Positions 41,743 through 52,982 of a stretch of 64,000 nt of DNA are shown here, piece by piece. The notes beneath the pieces were generated by a model, which saw only the letters and a program-made list of their open reading frames with translations, made no database searches and was not told the origin of the DNA. The position numbers and the translations under genes are program-made. Every line of letters starts with the position of its first letter. The stretch's first letter is position 1. The stretch lies in the NCBI GenBank assembly GCA_028871795.1, contig JAGWMG010000004.1, forward strand, positions 62,001 through 126,000. Direction: 5' to 3'. Source of the stretch: Alphaproteobacteria bacterium. Lineage in GTDB: Bacteria; Pseudomonadota; Alphaproteobacteria; Micropepsales; Micropepsaceae.

Positions 41743-42262
41743 GCCGGCGCCGCCCCTGCGCCACTTTTTCGACCTCGGCGATCTGTCGCTGGCCGGCAGC
41801 CGGATCGAGATTTCCGCCGACCGCGACCAGCTGGCGCGCCTGGCGCGCTGGTGCGGCGTGGAGGCCGTATCGGCCTTCGGCGCACAACTGGAGCTTCGCC
41901 GTCTGGCGCCGGCGCGGTTCGCATTCGAAGCGGAGCTGGAGGCCGATGTCGTGCAGAAATGCGTCGTGACCCTCGAACCCGTGGCCGCGCACATCGCCAG
42001 GCGTGTATCGCGCGAGCTACATTTTTCGCCGCATCCGCGCCCGCAAGGCGGCGAACTGACCTTGGCGGCTGGCGACGAAGACGTCCCCGAGGAAATCGCC
42101 AGCCTGGACTACGATCTCGCGGCACCGCTGTTGGAGGAGTTCGTCCTGTCCATCGATCCCTACCCACGCAAGCTGGGGGCGACGTTCGAGCCGCCCGCGC
42201 GAGAAGCCGAGCCTCCCGAAAGTCCGTTTGCCGTGTTGAAGAAGCTCGGCGAACAGGGCTGA
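41732..42262 (+). CDS. DUF177/YceD family protein
   Basis: Position upstream of rpmF-plsX-fabH; CVVTLEPVAAHIARRVSREL. Confidence 0.85.
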   Translation: MNDKPAPPLRHFFDLGDLSLAGSRIEISADRDQLARLARWCGVEAVSAFGAQLELRRLAPARFAFEAELEADVVQKCVVTLEPVAAHIARRVSRELHFSPHPRPQGGELTLAAGDEDVPEEIASLDYDLAAPLLEEFVLSIDPYPRKLGATFEPPAREAEPPESPFAVLKKLGEQG

Positions 42263-42400
42263 ATGGCGGAAAATAGCCGTTTTTCGCGCTTGAATCCCGC
42301 GGCGGTTTCCTGTTCACTCCGCGCCTTGCTTTGCCTGCCGGTCCGGTCGCGCGCTTTCGGCGCGCGGTCCCGTCCGCGCCTTTGGAGTAGGTCTTCCGCC

Positions 42401-42583
42401 ATGGCGGTCCCCAAGAGAAAAAAGTCGCCGTCACGGCGCAATATGCGCCGGTCGCATGATCGGTTGGCGCCGGCGTCCCACAACGAATGTCCCAATTGCG
42501 GCGAACAAAAGCGCCCGCATCACATTTGCGGCGCGTGCGGCCATTACGACGGCCGGGAAGTAGCAGCCAAGGCCAAAGCCTGA
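42401..42583 (+). CDS. rpmF: 50S ribosomal protein L32
   Basis: [22 protein letters not shown]...[25 protein letters not shown]. Confidence 0.97.
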   Translation: MAVPKRKKSPSRRNMRRSHDRLAPASHNECPNCGEQKRPHHICGACGHYDGREVAAKAKA

Positions 42584-42632
42584 TCGGAACGGCGAAAAGC
42601 TCCGGCATTCTCTCTGAGGGGCAGTTGCGATC

Positions 42633-43676
42633 GTGTCCCGCGAATTGACGGTTTCCATAGACGCGATGGGCGGCGACGCCGGCCCGTCCGTGATCGTCTC
42701 CGCGCTCGCCCGCTCGGTGCAGCGCCACCCGAAAGTGAAGTTCATTCTGCACGGCGACGAGCCGATGCTCGAAAAGCTGCTGGGGAAGCGCCGCGCCAGA
42801 TTCGCCAACCGCGTCGCCGTGCGGCACGCGGCGGCATACGTGCGCATGGACGAGAAGCCAAGCCTGGCGCTTCGCCGCGGACGCAACACCAGCATGTGGC
42901 GCGCCATCGAATCCGTTAAGAACGGCGACGCCGAAGTCGTGGTGTCCGCCGGCAACACCGGCGCCTTGATGGCCATGTCGATGTACCAGCTCGGGGTCAT
43001 CGACGGCATCTCGCGGCCGGCAATCGCGGGCTTGTGGCCGACCAAGCGGGGACAGTGCGTGGTTCTCGACATTGGCGCCAATATCGAATGCGACGCCGAC
43101 CAGCTCGTCGATTTTGCGGTGATGGGCGAAGCCTTCGCGCGCGCCGTGCTCGGAATCCAGCGTCCGACGGTGGGCTTGCTCAACGTCGGATCGGAAGAGG
43201 TCAAGGGCCACGACGCGGTGAAGGGTGCCGCCCAATTGCTGCGCAATGCGTCGCTGCCCATGGAATTCGTGGGGTTCATCGAGGGAGACGATATTGCCGA
43301 GGGCACCGTCGACGTGGTCGTGACCGACGGCTTCACCGGCAATATCGCGCTCAAGACGGCCGAAGGAACGGCCAAGCTGGTCATCAGCTATCTGCGCAGC
43401 GCGCTGAAGCGCTCGCTTCTCTCGCGGCTGGGCGCGTTCCTGGCGAGCGGGGCGCTGAAGGCGCTGCGCCGCAAGCTCGATCCGCGGGCGTCCAACGGCG
43501 GCATGTTCCTCGGTCTCAACGGCGTCGTGGTGAAGAGCCACGGCGGAACCGACGCGCTCGGATTCGCCAGCGCCACCGACATGGCCATCGGCATGGCCGA
43601 AGGTGCGGTCAACAAAAGCATCATCGCGGACAGGGCCGGTGTGCAGCAGACAAGCCGGGAGGCGGCCGCCAGGTGA
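42633..43676 (+). CDS. plsX: Phosphate acyltransferase PlsX
   Basis: [21 protein letters not shown]...[19 protein letters not shown]. Confidence 0.96.
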   Translation: MSRELTVSIDAMGGDAGPSVIVSALARSVQRHPKVKFILHGDEPMLEKLLGKRRARFANRVAVRHAAAYVRMDEKPSLALRRGRNTSMWRAIESVKNGDAEVVVSAGNTGALMAMSMYQLGVIDGISRPAIAGLWPTKRGQCVVLDIGANIECDADQLVDFAVMGEAFARAVLGIQRPTVGLLNVGSEEVKGHDAVKGAAQLLRNASLPMEFVGFIEGDDIAEGTVDVVVTDGFTGNIALKTAEGTAKLVISYLRSALKRSLLSRLGAFLASGALKALRRKLDPRASNGGMFLGLNGVVVKSHGGTDALGFASATDMAIGMAEGAVNKSIIADRAGVQQTSREAAAR

Positions 43677-44644
43677 TCCGTTCGCATGTCATCGGTTGCG
43701 GCGCGTATCTGCCCAAGGCCGTTCTCACCAACCACGACCTTGCCAAGCGCGTGGACACCAGCGACGACTGGATCGTCGCACGCACCGGAATACGCGAACG
43801 GCGCGTCGCCGGGCCCGGCGAAAAGACGTCCGATCTGGCGTTCGAAGCCGCCCATGCGGCGCTGGCAGGCGCGGGGTTGGCGGCCGACGATCTCGATCTC
43901 GTTGTCTGCGCCACCACGACGCCGGACGAGACCTTTCCTTCCGTCGCCACCAAGATTCAGATGCGGCTGGGGATGACGCGCGGAGCCGCGTTCGACGTCC
44001 AGGCCGTGTGCTCCGGCTTCATTTACGGTCTGGCCGTCGCCGACAATTTCATCCGCTGCGGACAGGCGCGAACCGTTCTGCTGATCGGCGCGGAGTGCAT
44101 GACCCGGCTGCTCGACTGGAACGACCGCACGACCTGCGTGCTGTTCGGAGACGGGGCGGGAGCGGTCGTACTGAAAGCGGCAAAGGGGTCGGGCGGCAAC
44201 GAGGACCGGGGCGTCCTCAACACCAAGCTGTTCTCGGACGGCAGGCTGCACGACATGCTTTATGTGGACGGCGGTCCTTCCTCCACCCAGACGACCGGTC
44301 ATCTCAGGATGCACGGCAAGGAAGTCTTCCGCCACGCGGTGACCAATATCGCAGCCTCGATCGTGGCTTCCCTGGACCACGCCGGGCTCAGGGTCGCCGA
44401 CATCGACTGGTTCGTGCCGCACCAGGCGAATCAACGCATCCTCGACGGAACTTCGAAAAAGCTGGGGATTCCCCACGAAAAGGTGGTCTCGACGGTGGCG
44501 CTGCACGGCAACACCTCGGCGGCGTCCGTGCCCCTGGCCCTGGCCACGGCGGTCGGCGACGGCCGGATAAAGCGCGGTGATCTTGTCCTCCTGGAGGCGA
44601 TGGGCGGCGGCATTACCTGGGGCGCGGCCCTGCTGCGCTGGTAG
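43673..44644 (+). CDS. fabH: Beta-ketoacyl-ACP synthase III
   Basis: [57 protein letters not shown] overlap with plsX. Confidence 0.97.
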   Translation: MIRSHVIGCGAYLPKAVLTNHDLAKRVDTSDDWIVARTGIRERRVAGPGEKTSDLAFEAAHAALAGAGLAADDLDLVVCATTTPDETFPSVATKIQMRLGMTRGAAFDVQAVCSGFIYGLAVADNFIRCGQARTVLLIGAECMTRLLDWNDRTTCVLFGDGAGAVVLKAAKGSGGNEDRGVLNTKLFSDGRLHDMLYVDGGPSSTQTTGHLRMHGKEVFRHAVTNIAASIVASLDHAGLRVADIDWFVPHQANQRILDGTSKKLGIPHEKVVSTVALHGNTSAASVPLALATAVGDGRIKRGDLVLLEAMGGGITWGAALLRW

Positions 44645-44729
44645 CCAATCTCAGCAGCATCGCCTATCCCTTTGATGTTGACGGCAAATCCCCAATGCTA
44701 ATAGGGTTGCGCCATCACGAGGGAGTCGT

Positions 44730-45059
44730 TTGACGACCATGACCAGCAGCACGCTGACCCGCGCCGACCTGACAGAGGCCGTGTTCCAAGCCGTCGGCCT
44801 CTCGCGCAACGAATCCGCACAGATGGTCGAGGATATTCTGGAAGAGCTGTGCTCCGCGCTTGCCCGCGGCGAAACGGTGAAGCTCTCCTCGTTCGGCACC
44901 TTTGCCGTGCGGCAGAAATCGCAACGCATGGGCCGCAACCCGAAGACCGGCGACGAAGTTCCGATTGCGCCGCGCCGCGTGCTCGTGTTCCGCCCGAGCC
45001 ATGTGCTGAAGGCGGTCATCAACGGCCAGACGCCGCCCGTCGGCGCGGAAGCGGATTAG
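44730..45059 (+). CDS. ihfA: Integration host factor alpha subunit (ATG alternative at 44739)
   Basis: [32 protein letters not shown]...[30 protein letters not shown]. Confidence 0.95.
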   Translation: MTTMTSSTLTRADLTEAVFQAVGLSRNESAQMVEDILEELCSALARGETVKLSSFGTFAVRQKSQRMGRNPKTGDEVPIAPRRVLVFRPSHVLKAVINGQTPPVGAEAD

Positions 45060-45065
45060 GCCGCG

Positions 45066-45557
45066 ATGCTCCTCGGCGCTGCGCAGCTTGCCGTACGCAC
45101 GAAATCGCCCGAAGCCTTCCGCACGATCAGCGAGGTCGCCGGCGAGCTGGACGTGCCGCAGCACGTCCTGCGTTTCTGGGAGAGCCGCTTCGCGCAGGTG
45201 CGCCCGGTCAAACGCGCGGGCGGGCGGCGCTACTATAGGCCCGAAGACGTCGATCTGCTGCGCGGCATCCGCGCGCTGCTGTATTCCGAAGGCTACACGA
45301 TCAAGGGCGTACAGAAGGTATTGCGCGAGCGCGGCTTGCGCTTCGTGGCCGAGGTCGGCCGCGGCGAAACCGTCGCCGAGTCCGCCGTTGCCGAGCCGGA
45401 GATGGCGGAGCGGTTCGCCGCGCGTGTCGTGCGCCTCGACCGCGACACGCCGCAAACGCTGGCGGAAGAAGAGCGCGTGAAGCTGGAAATCCTCTTGGCC
45501 GAACTCTTGCGCTTGAAAAGCCGCCTGCAAGCCGCGCAGCGCGTAAGCGGCGGTTAG
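45066..45557 (+). CDS. MerR-family transcriptional regulator
   Basis: [50 protein letters not shown]. Confidence 0.92.
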   Translation: MLLGAAQLAVRTKSPEAFRTISEVAGELDVPQHVLRFWESRFAQVRPVKRAGGRRYYRPEDVDLLRGIRALLYSEGYTIKGVQKVLRERGLRFVAEVGRGETVAESAVAEPEMAERFAARVVRLDRDTPQTLAEEERVKLEILLAELLRLKSRLQAAQRVSGG

Positions 45558-45992
45558 CCTGCGCCTCGTCGATTACGCCTACCGCTGCGGCGGGAATTTC
45601 TAATAGGCTTTGCGCGAATTGCCGGAACAGGCGCCAGAGTGAGGATGTCATGCATCGGAAATGGTTTCGCAGAATTGGCCTATTATATGTGCCGATCAGC
45701 GTCATGGGGTGAGCTTTAACGCTTTTGACCGGCTTCATTGCCGTTCGCACGTTCCTGATGGTGGATCAGCATTCGCACTCGGCAAGCGACACTCTGATCG
45801 GAGCCGTTCCAATTATCGCCGTCCTGTTTCTCCTTCTTTGGGTCGTTGCGACGCGCTCTGCGCACTCTGGAAACTCGGATTAGGCCGCTGCGGGCGATCC
45901 GGCTCGGTTGCTGTTCGCTAACGCGCCCACTATAGTCCGCCGCCCTTGGCGACAGCCTTGGATATACCCCTGGCGGCCCAGCCGCCGAACGT

Positions 45993-46070
45993 CGGAGCGT
46001 GGCGCAGCCTGGTTAGCGCACCTGTCTGGGGGACAGGGGGTCGGTGGTTCAAATCCACTCGCTCCGACCA
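45993..46070 (+). tRNA. tRNA-Pro (GGG)
   Basis: cggagcgtggcgcagcctggttagcgcacctgtctgggggacagggggtcggtggttcaaatccactcgctccgacca; anticodon GGG. Confidence 0.95.
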
Positions 46071-46338
46071 CCCTGCGCTCGCTGCGCGAGCTTCGGGTGG
46101 CAAGCCAGCCGTCTTCGAGCTTCGGCTTGGCGAGATGACCGCCTCCCTTGACTTTCCGGTAACCTTCCCCCTATACGCTGCCATCCTCGCGATTTGCACG
46201 ACGCGCACTTGGTGCCTGTCATCGCGGGATTACTCGAAACAATCCGTTTTTTCCGAACGTGCATGGGAAGCGGCAACACGCCGTACCCGCGCGTCCGAAA
46301 CGGCCGCCCGATTTGTTGGCGTATTAAAGGAATATTTA

Positions 46339-47562
46339 GTGACCAATCCAACTTTCACCGAGCTCGGCGTCGCCGAGCCGCTTCGGCGCGCTCTCGAGGC
46401 CGAAGGCTATGCGGAGCCCACGCCCATCCAGGTCCGCGCCATTCCGCTGCTGCTGGCGGGGCAGGACCTTCTGGGCCTGGCGCAGACCGGAACCGGCAAG
46501 ACCGCCGCCTTCGCGCTGCCTCTGCTGCAGCATCTTTCCATCGGCCACGAACAGCGGCGGCCGCGTTCGGTGCGCGGCCTGATCGTGGCGCCGACGCGCG
46601 AACTGGCGATCCAAATCCACGACAGCCTGCGGACCTACGGGCGCCATCTCCACCTGCGGACAACCGTCATCGTCGGCGGCGTGAGCCAGCAGGCGCAGAT
46701 CAAGGCGCTGGCCGGCGGCGTCGACATCCTCGTGGCGACGCCCGGCCGGCTTCTCGATCTTATGAACCAGGGCCATGTGCGCCTCGACGGCGTGACGCAT
46801 CTCGTGCTCGACGAGGCCGACCGTATGCTCGACATGGGCTTCATCCGCGACATCCGCAGGATCGTCGCGGCGCTGCTGAAGAAGCGCCACTCCATGCTGT
46901 TCTCGGCCACCATGCCGGCGGACGTGGAACATCTGGCGCAGTCGATCCTGCACCAGCCGGCGCGCATCGACGTGTCGCCGCCGAAGCGCACGGCCGAAAA
47001 CATCGAACAGCGCGTCTATTTCGTCGCCGCGGCGGAGAAGCGCGCGCTGCTCGCCGCCCTTCTCGGGGATTCCACGCTCGAACGCGTTCTCGTCTTCACG
47101 CGCACCAAACACGTGGCCAATCGCCTGGCCGACCATTTGGGCAAGAGCGGTTTCGCCGCCGATGCGATCCACGGCAACAAATCGCAGAACGCGCGTCAGA
47201 AGGCGCTGGAGCGGTTCCGTTCGGGCGACGCCCGCGTTCTGGTCGCCACCGACATCGCGGCGCGCGGCATCGACATCGACAACATCACCCACGTCATCAA
47301 TTTCGAGCTGCCGAACGAGCCGGAAAACTACGTGCACCGGATCGGCCGTACGGCGCGCGCGGGCGCCGCGGGCGTGGCAATCGCCTTCTGCGATCCTGCC
47401 GAGAACGGTTATCTTCGGGACATCGAGAGGCTGACCAAGACGTCGCTCAAGGTCGTGCAAGGCGAGGCGGGTGCCGATCAGCCGAAGCCGATACGCGACT
47501 ACGCGCGGAAGACTCCGTTTCGCGGAAAGCGGCGAGGCAACGCGTCGCGCCGCGCCGCCTGA
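46339..47562 (+). CDS. DEAD-box ATP-dependent RNA helicase (RhlE-type)
   Basis: GLAQTGTGKTAAFALPLLQ, VLDEADRMLDMGF, SATMP, HRIGRTARAG; GTG start. Confidence 0.95.
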   Translation: MTNPTFTELGVAEPLRRALEAEGYAEPTPIQVRAIPLLLAGQDLLGLAQTGTGKTAAFALPLLQHLSIGHEQRRPRSVRGLIVAPTRELAIQIHDSLRTYGRHLHLRTTVIVGGVSQQAQIKALAGGVDILVATPGRLLDLMNQGHVRLDGVTHLVLDEADRMLDMGFIRDIRRIVAALLKKRHSMLFSATMPADVEHLAQSILHQPARIDVSPPKRTAENIEQRVYFVAAAEKRALLAALLGDSTLERVLVFTRTKHVANRLADHLGKSGFAADAIHGNKSQNARQKALERFRSGDARVLVATDIAARGIDIDNITHVINFELPNEPENYVHRIGRTARAGAAGVAIAFCDPAENGYLRDIERLTKTSLKVVQGEAGADQPKPIRDYARKTPFRGKRRGNASRRAA

Positions 47563-47585
47563 AGCGTCGCTTCGATAGGCGCGGA

Positions 47586-48692
47586 TCAAGCTCTGGCGGC
47601 TCGGGCAAGGCCGGTGGCCGCGGGCTTCGCCATTTCGGCGATGTCCGCTCGCCAGCGGGGCAGGGCTTCGGGGCATTCCTTCTGCAGGAATGCCAGCAGC
47701 TTCTCGCGGATCTCGCAACGCAGGTCCCATACCAGCGAGGAATTGCGCGCACTCACCAGCAGGCGAACTTCGACGACGCGGTCGGTGATGTTCGTCACCT
47801 GGAGATTTGCCACGCGGCCGTCCCACCCCTTCATGTCCTTGAGAAGCGCTTCGAATTTCGTCCTGATGCGTTCGACCGGCGCCATATAGTCGAGATAGAA
47901 GAACACGCTGCCGATGATCGCCGAGGAAACGCGCGTCCAGTTCTGGATGGGATTTTCAAGGAAATAGCTGAGCGGAACGACGAGGCGGCGCCAATCCCAC
48001 AGGCGGATGACGACGAAGGTCGAGGTCAATTCCTCCACCCAGCCCCACTCGTTCTCGACGACCACAGCGTCGTCGATGCGGATGGGCTGCGTGATCGCGA
48101 GCTGCACGCCCGCTATGAGGTTGCTCAGCAGCGGCTTCGCGGCCAGTCCCACGGCGAGCCCCGCCACCCCCGCCGACGCGAACAGGCTGATGCCGTATTG
48201 GCGGACGGCGTCGAACGTCATCAAAGCGGAGCCGGTGGCGATGATTCCGATGAGGACACTGGCGGTGCGCTTGAGCACGCGCATCTGCGTAACGGCCTTG
48301 CGCGCCAACAGATTGTCTTCGTTGTCGGTCTTGAAGCGGCTGATGTAACGATCGATCGCCAGGTTGCTCGCCAGGATCGCGATCCATCCCGCCAATACCA
48401 CAAACGCCGCCCCCAGGATTCGGTGCAGGATGCCCGACGTGGCGCGGTCGAGCGGCAGCAACGGCGCCACCAGCGAAGTGGCCAGGAGTACGAGCGCGAA
48501 TTGCGCCACGCCGCCGGCTTTTTGCAGCAGGGCATGGAGCATCGGAAGTTCGAATTTTATGGTGCGATGGAAGATCGTGCGGACGATGCGAAACGCCAGA
48601 AAGACGATCAGCGCGGTCGCAAGCAGATAGGCCGCGGCGACCGCGCTGTCGGGCACCCATGCCAGGAATTCATGTATGGCCCAGAGATTCAT
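47586..48692 (-). CDS. MscS-family mechanosensitive ion channel
   Basis: FASAGVAGLAVGLAAKPLLSNLIAGVQLAITQPIRIDDAVVVENEWGWVEELTSTFVVIRLWDWRRLVVPLSYF. Confidence 0.92.
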   Translation of the reverse strand: MNLWAIHEFLAWVPDSAVAAAYLLATALIVFLAFRIVRTIFHRTIKFELPMLHALLQKAGGVAQFALVLLATSLVAPLLPLDRATSGILHRILGAAFVVLAGWIAILASNLAIDRYISRFKTDNEDNLLARKAVTQMRVLKRTASVLIGIIATGSALMTFDAVRQYGISLFASAGVAGLAVGLAAKPLLSNLIAGVQLAITQPIRIDDAVVVENEWGWVEELTSTFVVIRLWDWRRLVVPLSYFLENPIQNWTRVSSAIIGSVFFYLDYMAPVERIRTKFEALLKDMKGWDGRVANLQVTNITDRVVEVRLLVSARNSSLVWDLRCEIREKLLAFLQKECPEALPRWRADIAEMAKPAATGLARAARA

Positions 48693-50112
48693 GGTGCTCC
48701 CGCCTGCTCGATCGCGCTCCGCCGCCGACGTTTCCGGAAAGCGCTTTCAGGAATTTCGTGCAATAGGCTTCCGCCGTCAGCGCGCAGAGACACTCGAAAA
48801 GGCGGCGGTGCCGGCGCTGGCGTTCCTCCAACGGCATCAGCAAGGCTTCGTTCATCGCCTCGGCGATTTCGTCGGGGTCGTACGGATTGACGATGAGGGC
48901 GTCGTCGAAATAGCTCGCGACACCCGCGAAGCGGGAAAGCACAAGCGCGCCCGGATCGTCGCGGTCCTGCGCCGCCACGTATTCGTGCGCCACGAGGTTC
49001 ATTCCGTCGCGCAGGGGCGTCACCACGCCCACGCGCGCCAGCCTGTAGAATCCCGCCAGCGTCGAGCGCGCCAATCCCTGGCTCATATAACGCAGCGGCA
49101 CCCAGTCGAAAGCGCCGTGGCGGCCGTTGATGTCGCCGGCCATCCGGTTGAGCTCGGGACGCAGCGCCGCGTATTCCGCCACTTCCTCGCGCGACGGAAC
49201 GGCGACCTGGAGGAAGCTGACGTGCTGGCGATGCTCCTGGAATCGCGCCAACAACCGATTGAATGCCTCGAACTTGTTGACGAGACCCTTCGAATAGTCG
49301 AGCCGGTCCACGCCGATCATCAGGTGCCGTCCCGCCAGACTGGCAAACAGGCGCCGACTGTTCTTTCCCCTGGCGGAGCGTTCCGCCTGCTTGTGGAAGC
49401 TCGCGCCGTCGAGGCCGACCGGCGTGACGATGGCGCGAACGGCGTGCGAGGGCGCCGAAACGATCCCGGCATCGTCGCTTGGATAGCGCAGAATCTGATG
49501 CACACAATCCAGAAAGTCGCGATGATGCGCCCTGGTCTGAAATCCGACGACATCGTAGGCGCAAAAATCCTTCAGCAGCCTGGCACCCTGCGGCAGGGCC
49601 CCGAAGACGCTCGGCGGAACGAACGGGATATGAAGGAAGAAACCCATCCGATTGCGGACGCCCAGGTGACGCAACGCTGCGGCCAGGGGAATGAGATGGT
49701 AATCGTGCACCCATATCAGGTCGTCGGGGCGCAGCAGCTTTGCCAGCGCGTGCGCGAACGACTCGTTGACGGCGCGGTAGCCTTCCAGGTGCTCGCGGCG
49801 GAACTCGATCAGGCCCAAGCGGAAATGCAGCAGCGGCCATAGGGTCCCGTTGGCGAAGCCGACGTAGAATTTCTGGTAATCGTCCCGCGACAGGCTGATG
49901 GTCGCGTAGTGGACGCCGTCCTCGACCACGATCTCCGCGTCGGTGCTGGTTTCGTCCGCCGTTCTGCCGCTCCATCCGAACCACAGCGTGCCCGGCGTCG
50001 TCACCGCATCCTTGAGGACGACCGCCAGCCCGCCCGCGCGCGAGCTGCCGCCGCCGGGCGTCAGAACGCGATTGGAAACGATTACGAGGCGTGCCACGGG
50101 CCTTGCTCCCAT
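48670..50112 (-). CDS. otsA: Alpha,alpha-trehalose-phosphate synthase
   Basis: RLVIVSNRV...LIWVHDYHLIPLAAALRHLG...GFFLHIPFVPPSVF...GVDRLDYSKGL. Confidence 0.95.
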   Translation of the reverse strand: MGARPVARLVIVSNRVLTPGGGSSRAGGLAVVLKDAVTTPGTLWFGWSGRTADETSTDAEIVVEDGVHYATISLSRDDYQKFYVGFANGTLWPLLHFRLGLIEFRREHLEGYRAVNESFAHALAKLLRPDDLIWVHDYHLIPLAAALRHLGVRNRMGFFLHIPFVPPSVFGALPQGARLLKDFCAYDVVGFQTRAHHRDFLDCVHQILRYPSDDAGIVSAPSHAVRAIVTPVGLDGASFHKQAERSARGKNSRRLFASLAGRHLMIGVDRLDYSKGLVNKFEAFNRLLARFQEHRQHVSFLQVAVPSREEVAEYAALRPELNRMAGDINGRHGAFDWVPLRYMSQGLARSTLAGFYRLARVGVVTPLRDGMNLVAHEYVAAQDRDDPGALVLSRFAGVASYFDDALIVNPYDPDEIAEAMNEALLMPLEERQRRHRRLFECLCALTAEAYCTKFLKALSGNVGGGARSSRREHHESLGHT

Positions 50113-50576
50113 GTGCGGCTGGAGCCGATGCGCCGACAGGACGATTTCGGCGGGCGCTCCGGAGCGTCGAGAGTTCCCGACAAGTGCCGTCTCGAGCGAC
50201 GAAGCTGCAACCTCCACCTCTTGCTTGGAACAAGCGGAGCGCGATTCTCCCGGCTAATTCGCATGCAGACTGTGACATTGCTGTGATGAATTTGCCGCGG
50301 AATCGCCGGTCCTGCAGGACGCCGCGGGAATCGCGCGTGTGCGGGACACCGCGAGAATTGCCCGTTTGGGGCCGTTTGCGCACCCAACTTGCCTTTGGCG
50401 CGCACAACCCTTATATGGGGAACAGCGACGGCGTTCCGTCAGAAGAAGCGCACTGTTGTACTCCCGACTCGCATTGTGCGCGCCTGGCCGAAACAGCCGA
50501 ACTTCCCGCCTGATAGTCCCCGATCGCACCGTTGAAGCAGGAGCTTCGGCGGCAACACTACGCACTAGGAGCAATC

Positions 50577-50780
50577 ATGCCGATCGGAACAGTAAAATTC
50601 TTCAATACGGCCAAGGGCTTTGGTTTCATTTCGCCGGAAGGCGGCGGCAAGGACGTATTCGTTCATGCGACAGCCGTCGAAATGGCGGGCTTGCGCACGC
50701 TGGCGGAAGGCCAGCGCGTGTCGTTCGACATTCAGCCGGACGCCAAGGGCTCGAAGGCCGTCAATCTGAAGGCGGTGTAA
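50577..50780 (+). CDS. Cold-shock protein
   Basis: MPIGTVKFFNTAKGFGFISPEGGGKDVFVHATAVE. Confidence 0.96.
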   Translation: MPIGTVKFFNTAKGFGFISPEGGGKDVFVHATAVEMAGLRTLAEGQRVSFDIQPDAKGSKAVNLKAV

Positions 50781-50888
50781 AGATCAGACAGGTGCGGCGG
50801 AGAGCAATGTTCTCCGCCGTGTCTGCCCGGTCATCGCGAGCGGAGCGCGCTTGCCGAGCGACGGCCGCCGTCGCTGCGAGGAATCCCA

Positions 50889-51263
50889 ATGACCCATGAC
50901 GAACGCCCTGGGCTGTGCGAGCAGACGCGCGGGTCCGGCGCACGCAAGCCGCCGCCCGATCAGTCCGTCCTGATCGAACTCATCAAGGTCCTCGCGGCCC
51001 ATCCCGGCGGCCTTCGGCGCTGGTCGGTGATGCGCGCCATCCGCAACGAACGCGAAAGAGCGGCGCGCGATATTCCACAGAAGCTCGAGGATGAAGTCGA
51101 GCGCACGTTCCGGCGGTTTTGCGCCGAGAGCGATGACGCAAAGGCGCACGTTGCGGCCGACGCGGTCTTCTACCGTCCGCGGGAAAAAGCGGGCGAGGTC
51201 TGGGCCGTGTTTCCCGATCGCGCCAAGGCGCGCCTCGAAGCCGATCTCGCCGGTATCAACTGA
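50889..51263 (+). CDS. Hypothetical protein
   Basis: 124 aa, QSVLIELIKVLAAHPGGLRRWSVMRAIRNERERAARDIPQKLEDEVERTFRRF; no competing ORF. Confidence 0.6.
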   Translation: MTHDERPGLCEQTRGSGARKPPPDQSVLIELIKVLAAHPGGLRRWSVMRAIRNERERAARDIPQKLEDEVERTFRRFCAESDDAKAHVAADAVFYRPREKAGEVWAVFPDRAKARLEADLAGIN

Positions 51264-51458
51264 CGACACCGACAACGCGGAGCCGGAGGCCCGATTTTGT
51301 CGGGCTCCGGCTCCTTGGACTGGGGTACAAACCCAAGCAATGCACTCGTGCTCTTTGCAACCATCCACGAGCCCGGGTGCCTCAACACGATGCCACAGAG
51401 CCGGCTAGACTGGTGTGACAAGTATGGGGCAAGAATGTCCCGCGCTACGCAATTTGTT

Positions 51459-52982
51459 CTAAGCCTTGGTTCTCAGCCGGACCGTCACTTCAAATCCGCC
51501 ATGCTCGCGATTGCGGCCCGCGACCGTGCCGCCGAGACCCTCGACGTTGCGTTTCACGATCCACAATCCGAGGCCCTGGTGGTTCTCCGCATTAGTCACG
51601 CCGTCCGCGCCCTTGTCGGGCGGCGGCCGAAAGGAAACGTAGCGGTCGAAAATGTGCGCGAGCCGGCTGGGCTCGACGCCGGGGCCGCGGTCCGCGATGC
51701 GAGCGCGGGCGAATTCGCCCTCGCGGTCGAGCGTGACCTCGACTGTGCCTCCCTTGGGGGTGAAGCTCGCGGCATTTTCCAGAAGATTCTCGATCACCGG
51801 CTCCATCAGGTCTTCGTTGGCATAAGCCGTGATGTGACCGGCGATGCGCGTGGACAGGCGCTTTCCCTGCGCTACGAGCGTGACGTCGTAGTCCGCGAGC
51901 ATTTGAACCATGAACCGCGACAGGTCGATCGGTCCCCGCTCGGGGTAGACCACATCGGCGGCGGCCTGTTCGGTGTCCCGCGTCGACGACACCAGCGAGT
52001 CCAGGCGCGCGATCGAACGTTCGATCAACTGCAGGCTGCGCTGCGCGGTGACGTCCGACGCAGCGACGACGCGTCTCAACGGCTCGATCGACTGCGCGAT
52101 GACGGCAAGCGGCGCCTTGAGGGCGTGCGTGTTCTCCTCGGCGGTCTGCTTGATGAAGTTCTGGGAAGAGACCAGCGCTTCGACCAGGGAATCGAAGTCT
52201 TCCGCCACGCGGGTCAGTTCCGGGATCGTGTTGAGTTCGCGAAACGAGATTGCGCCGGTGCCGCGAATGCGGATGCGGCGCGCGGCGCCGCGAAAGCGCG
52301 AAAGGTTCCGCCACAGGTGGATAAAAAGCCAGATGATCAGCGCCGTGCTCAGGATGTAGATTCCCGCCGTGGTCCGCATCGCCGGCGTCTGCCAGAAGGG
52401 CAGGTTGATCGGCGCCGCTGTCAGGTCGGCCGCGTTCTGCGAGGTGATGACGATCCAGCAATCGCCGCCGACGTGGAGCGGCGTCATGGAGGTGAGGACT
52501 TCCTGCTTGCCGGCGGGATTGACGAATTCGCCCGCGAGGTCGGTCGTTCCATTGCACGCCGGAGCCAAGCGCTCGAAGACGCCGGATTGAATCAGCTTGT
52601 GCCGTTCCTGTTTGAGGTAATCCGCCGATACGGGCGGCGAGGAGGCGATGTAGGAAAAATTGCCCTGGCCGGCGCCGGCAAGGCGCACCAGGATTTTCAC
52701 GTTGGTGTTGCCGATGGTCGCCGCATCGAGCGCTTCGCGCAAACTATCCGGCGATTCGTTCCTGAACTTCTCAAAATGGGGGCGAAGCATGGCGGCGATG
52801 ACGCGGCCGGTCTGGCCAGCGGCGTTGCGCAGCAGACCGAATTGCTGACGTTCGGCCCGCTCGAATTGCCAATAAAGGATGAGCGGGACCGTCAGCAATA
52901 TGAGTGCAATGAGGAGAAGTTTCAGCGAAAACGAATGGATAAGGCGCGAAAAAAGAGAGCCCGGCCTACTGCTCGTTTCCAT
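51459..52982 (-). CDS. Sensor histidine kinase
   Basis: NTHALKAPLAVIAQSIEPL (H box), NLLENAASFTPKGG, ADRGPGVEPSRLAHIFDRY, GLGLWIVKRNVEGLGG. Confidence 0.93.
   Translation of the reverse strand: METSSRPGSLFSRLIHSFSLKLLLIALILLTVPLILYWQFERAERQQFGLLRNAAGQTGRVIAAMLRPHFEKFRNESPDSLREALDAATIGNTNVKILVRLAGAGQGNFSYIASSPPVSADYLKQERHKLIQSGVFERLAPACNGTTDLAGEFVNPAGKQEVLTSMTPLHVGGDCWIVITSQNAADLTAAPINLPFWQTPAMRTTAGIYILSTALIIWLFIHLWRNLSRFRGAARRIRIRGTGAISFRELNTIPELTRVAEDFDSLVEALVSSQNFIKQTAEENTHALKAPLAVIAQSIEPLRRVVAASDVTAQRSLQLIERSIARLDSLVSSTRDTEQAAADVVYPERGPIDLSRFMVQMLADYDVTLVAQGKRLSTRIAGHITAYANEDLMEPVIENLLENAASFTPKGGTVEVTLDREGEFARARIADRGPGVEPSRLAHIFDRYVSFRPPPDKGADGVTNAENHQGLGLWIVKRNVEGLGGTVAGRNREHGGFEVTVRLRTKA

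Noticed and set aside
45946-46338. N-terminal extension of the 538-aa ORF 45946-47562
   Set aside because: Runs through the tRNA-Pro gene and leader; helicase homology starts at the GTG at 46339.
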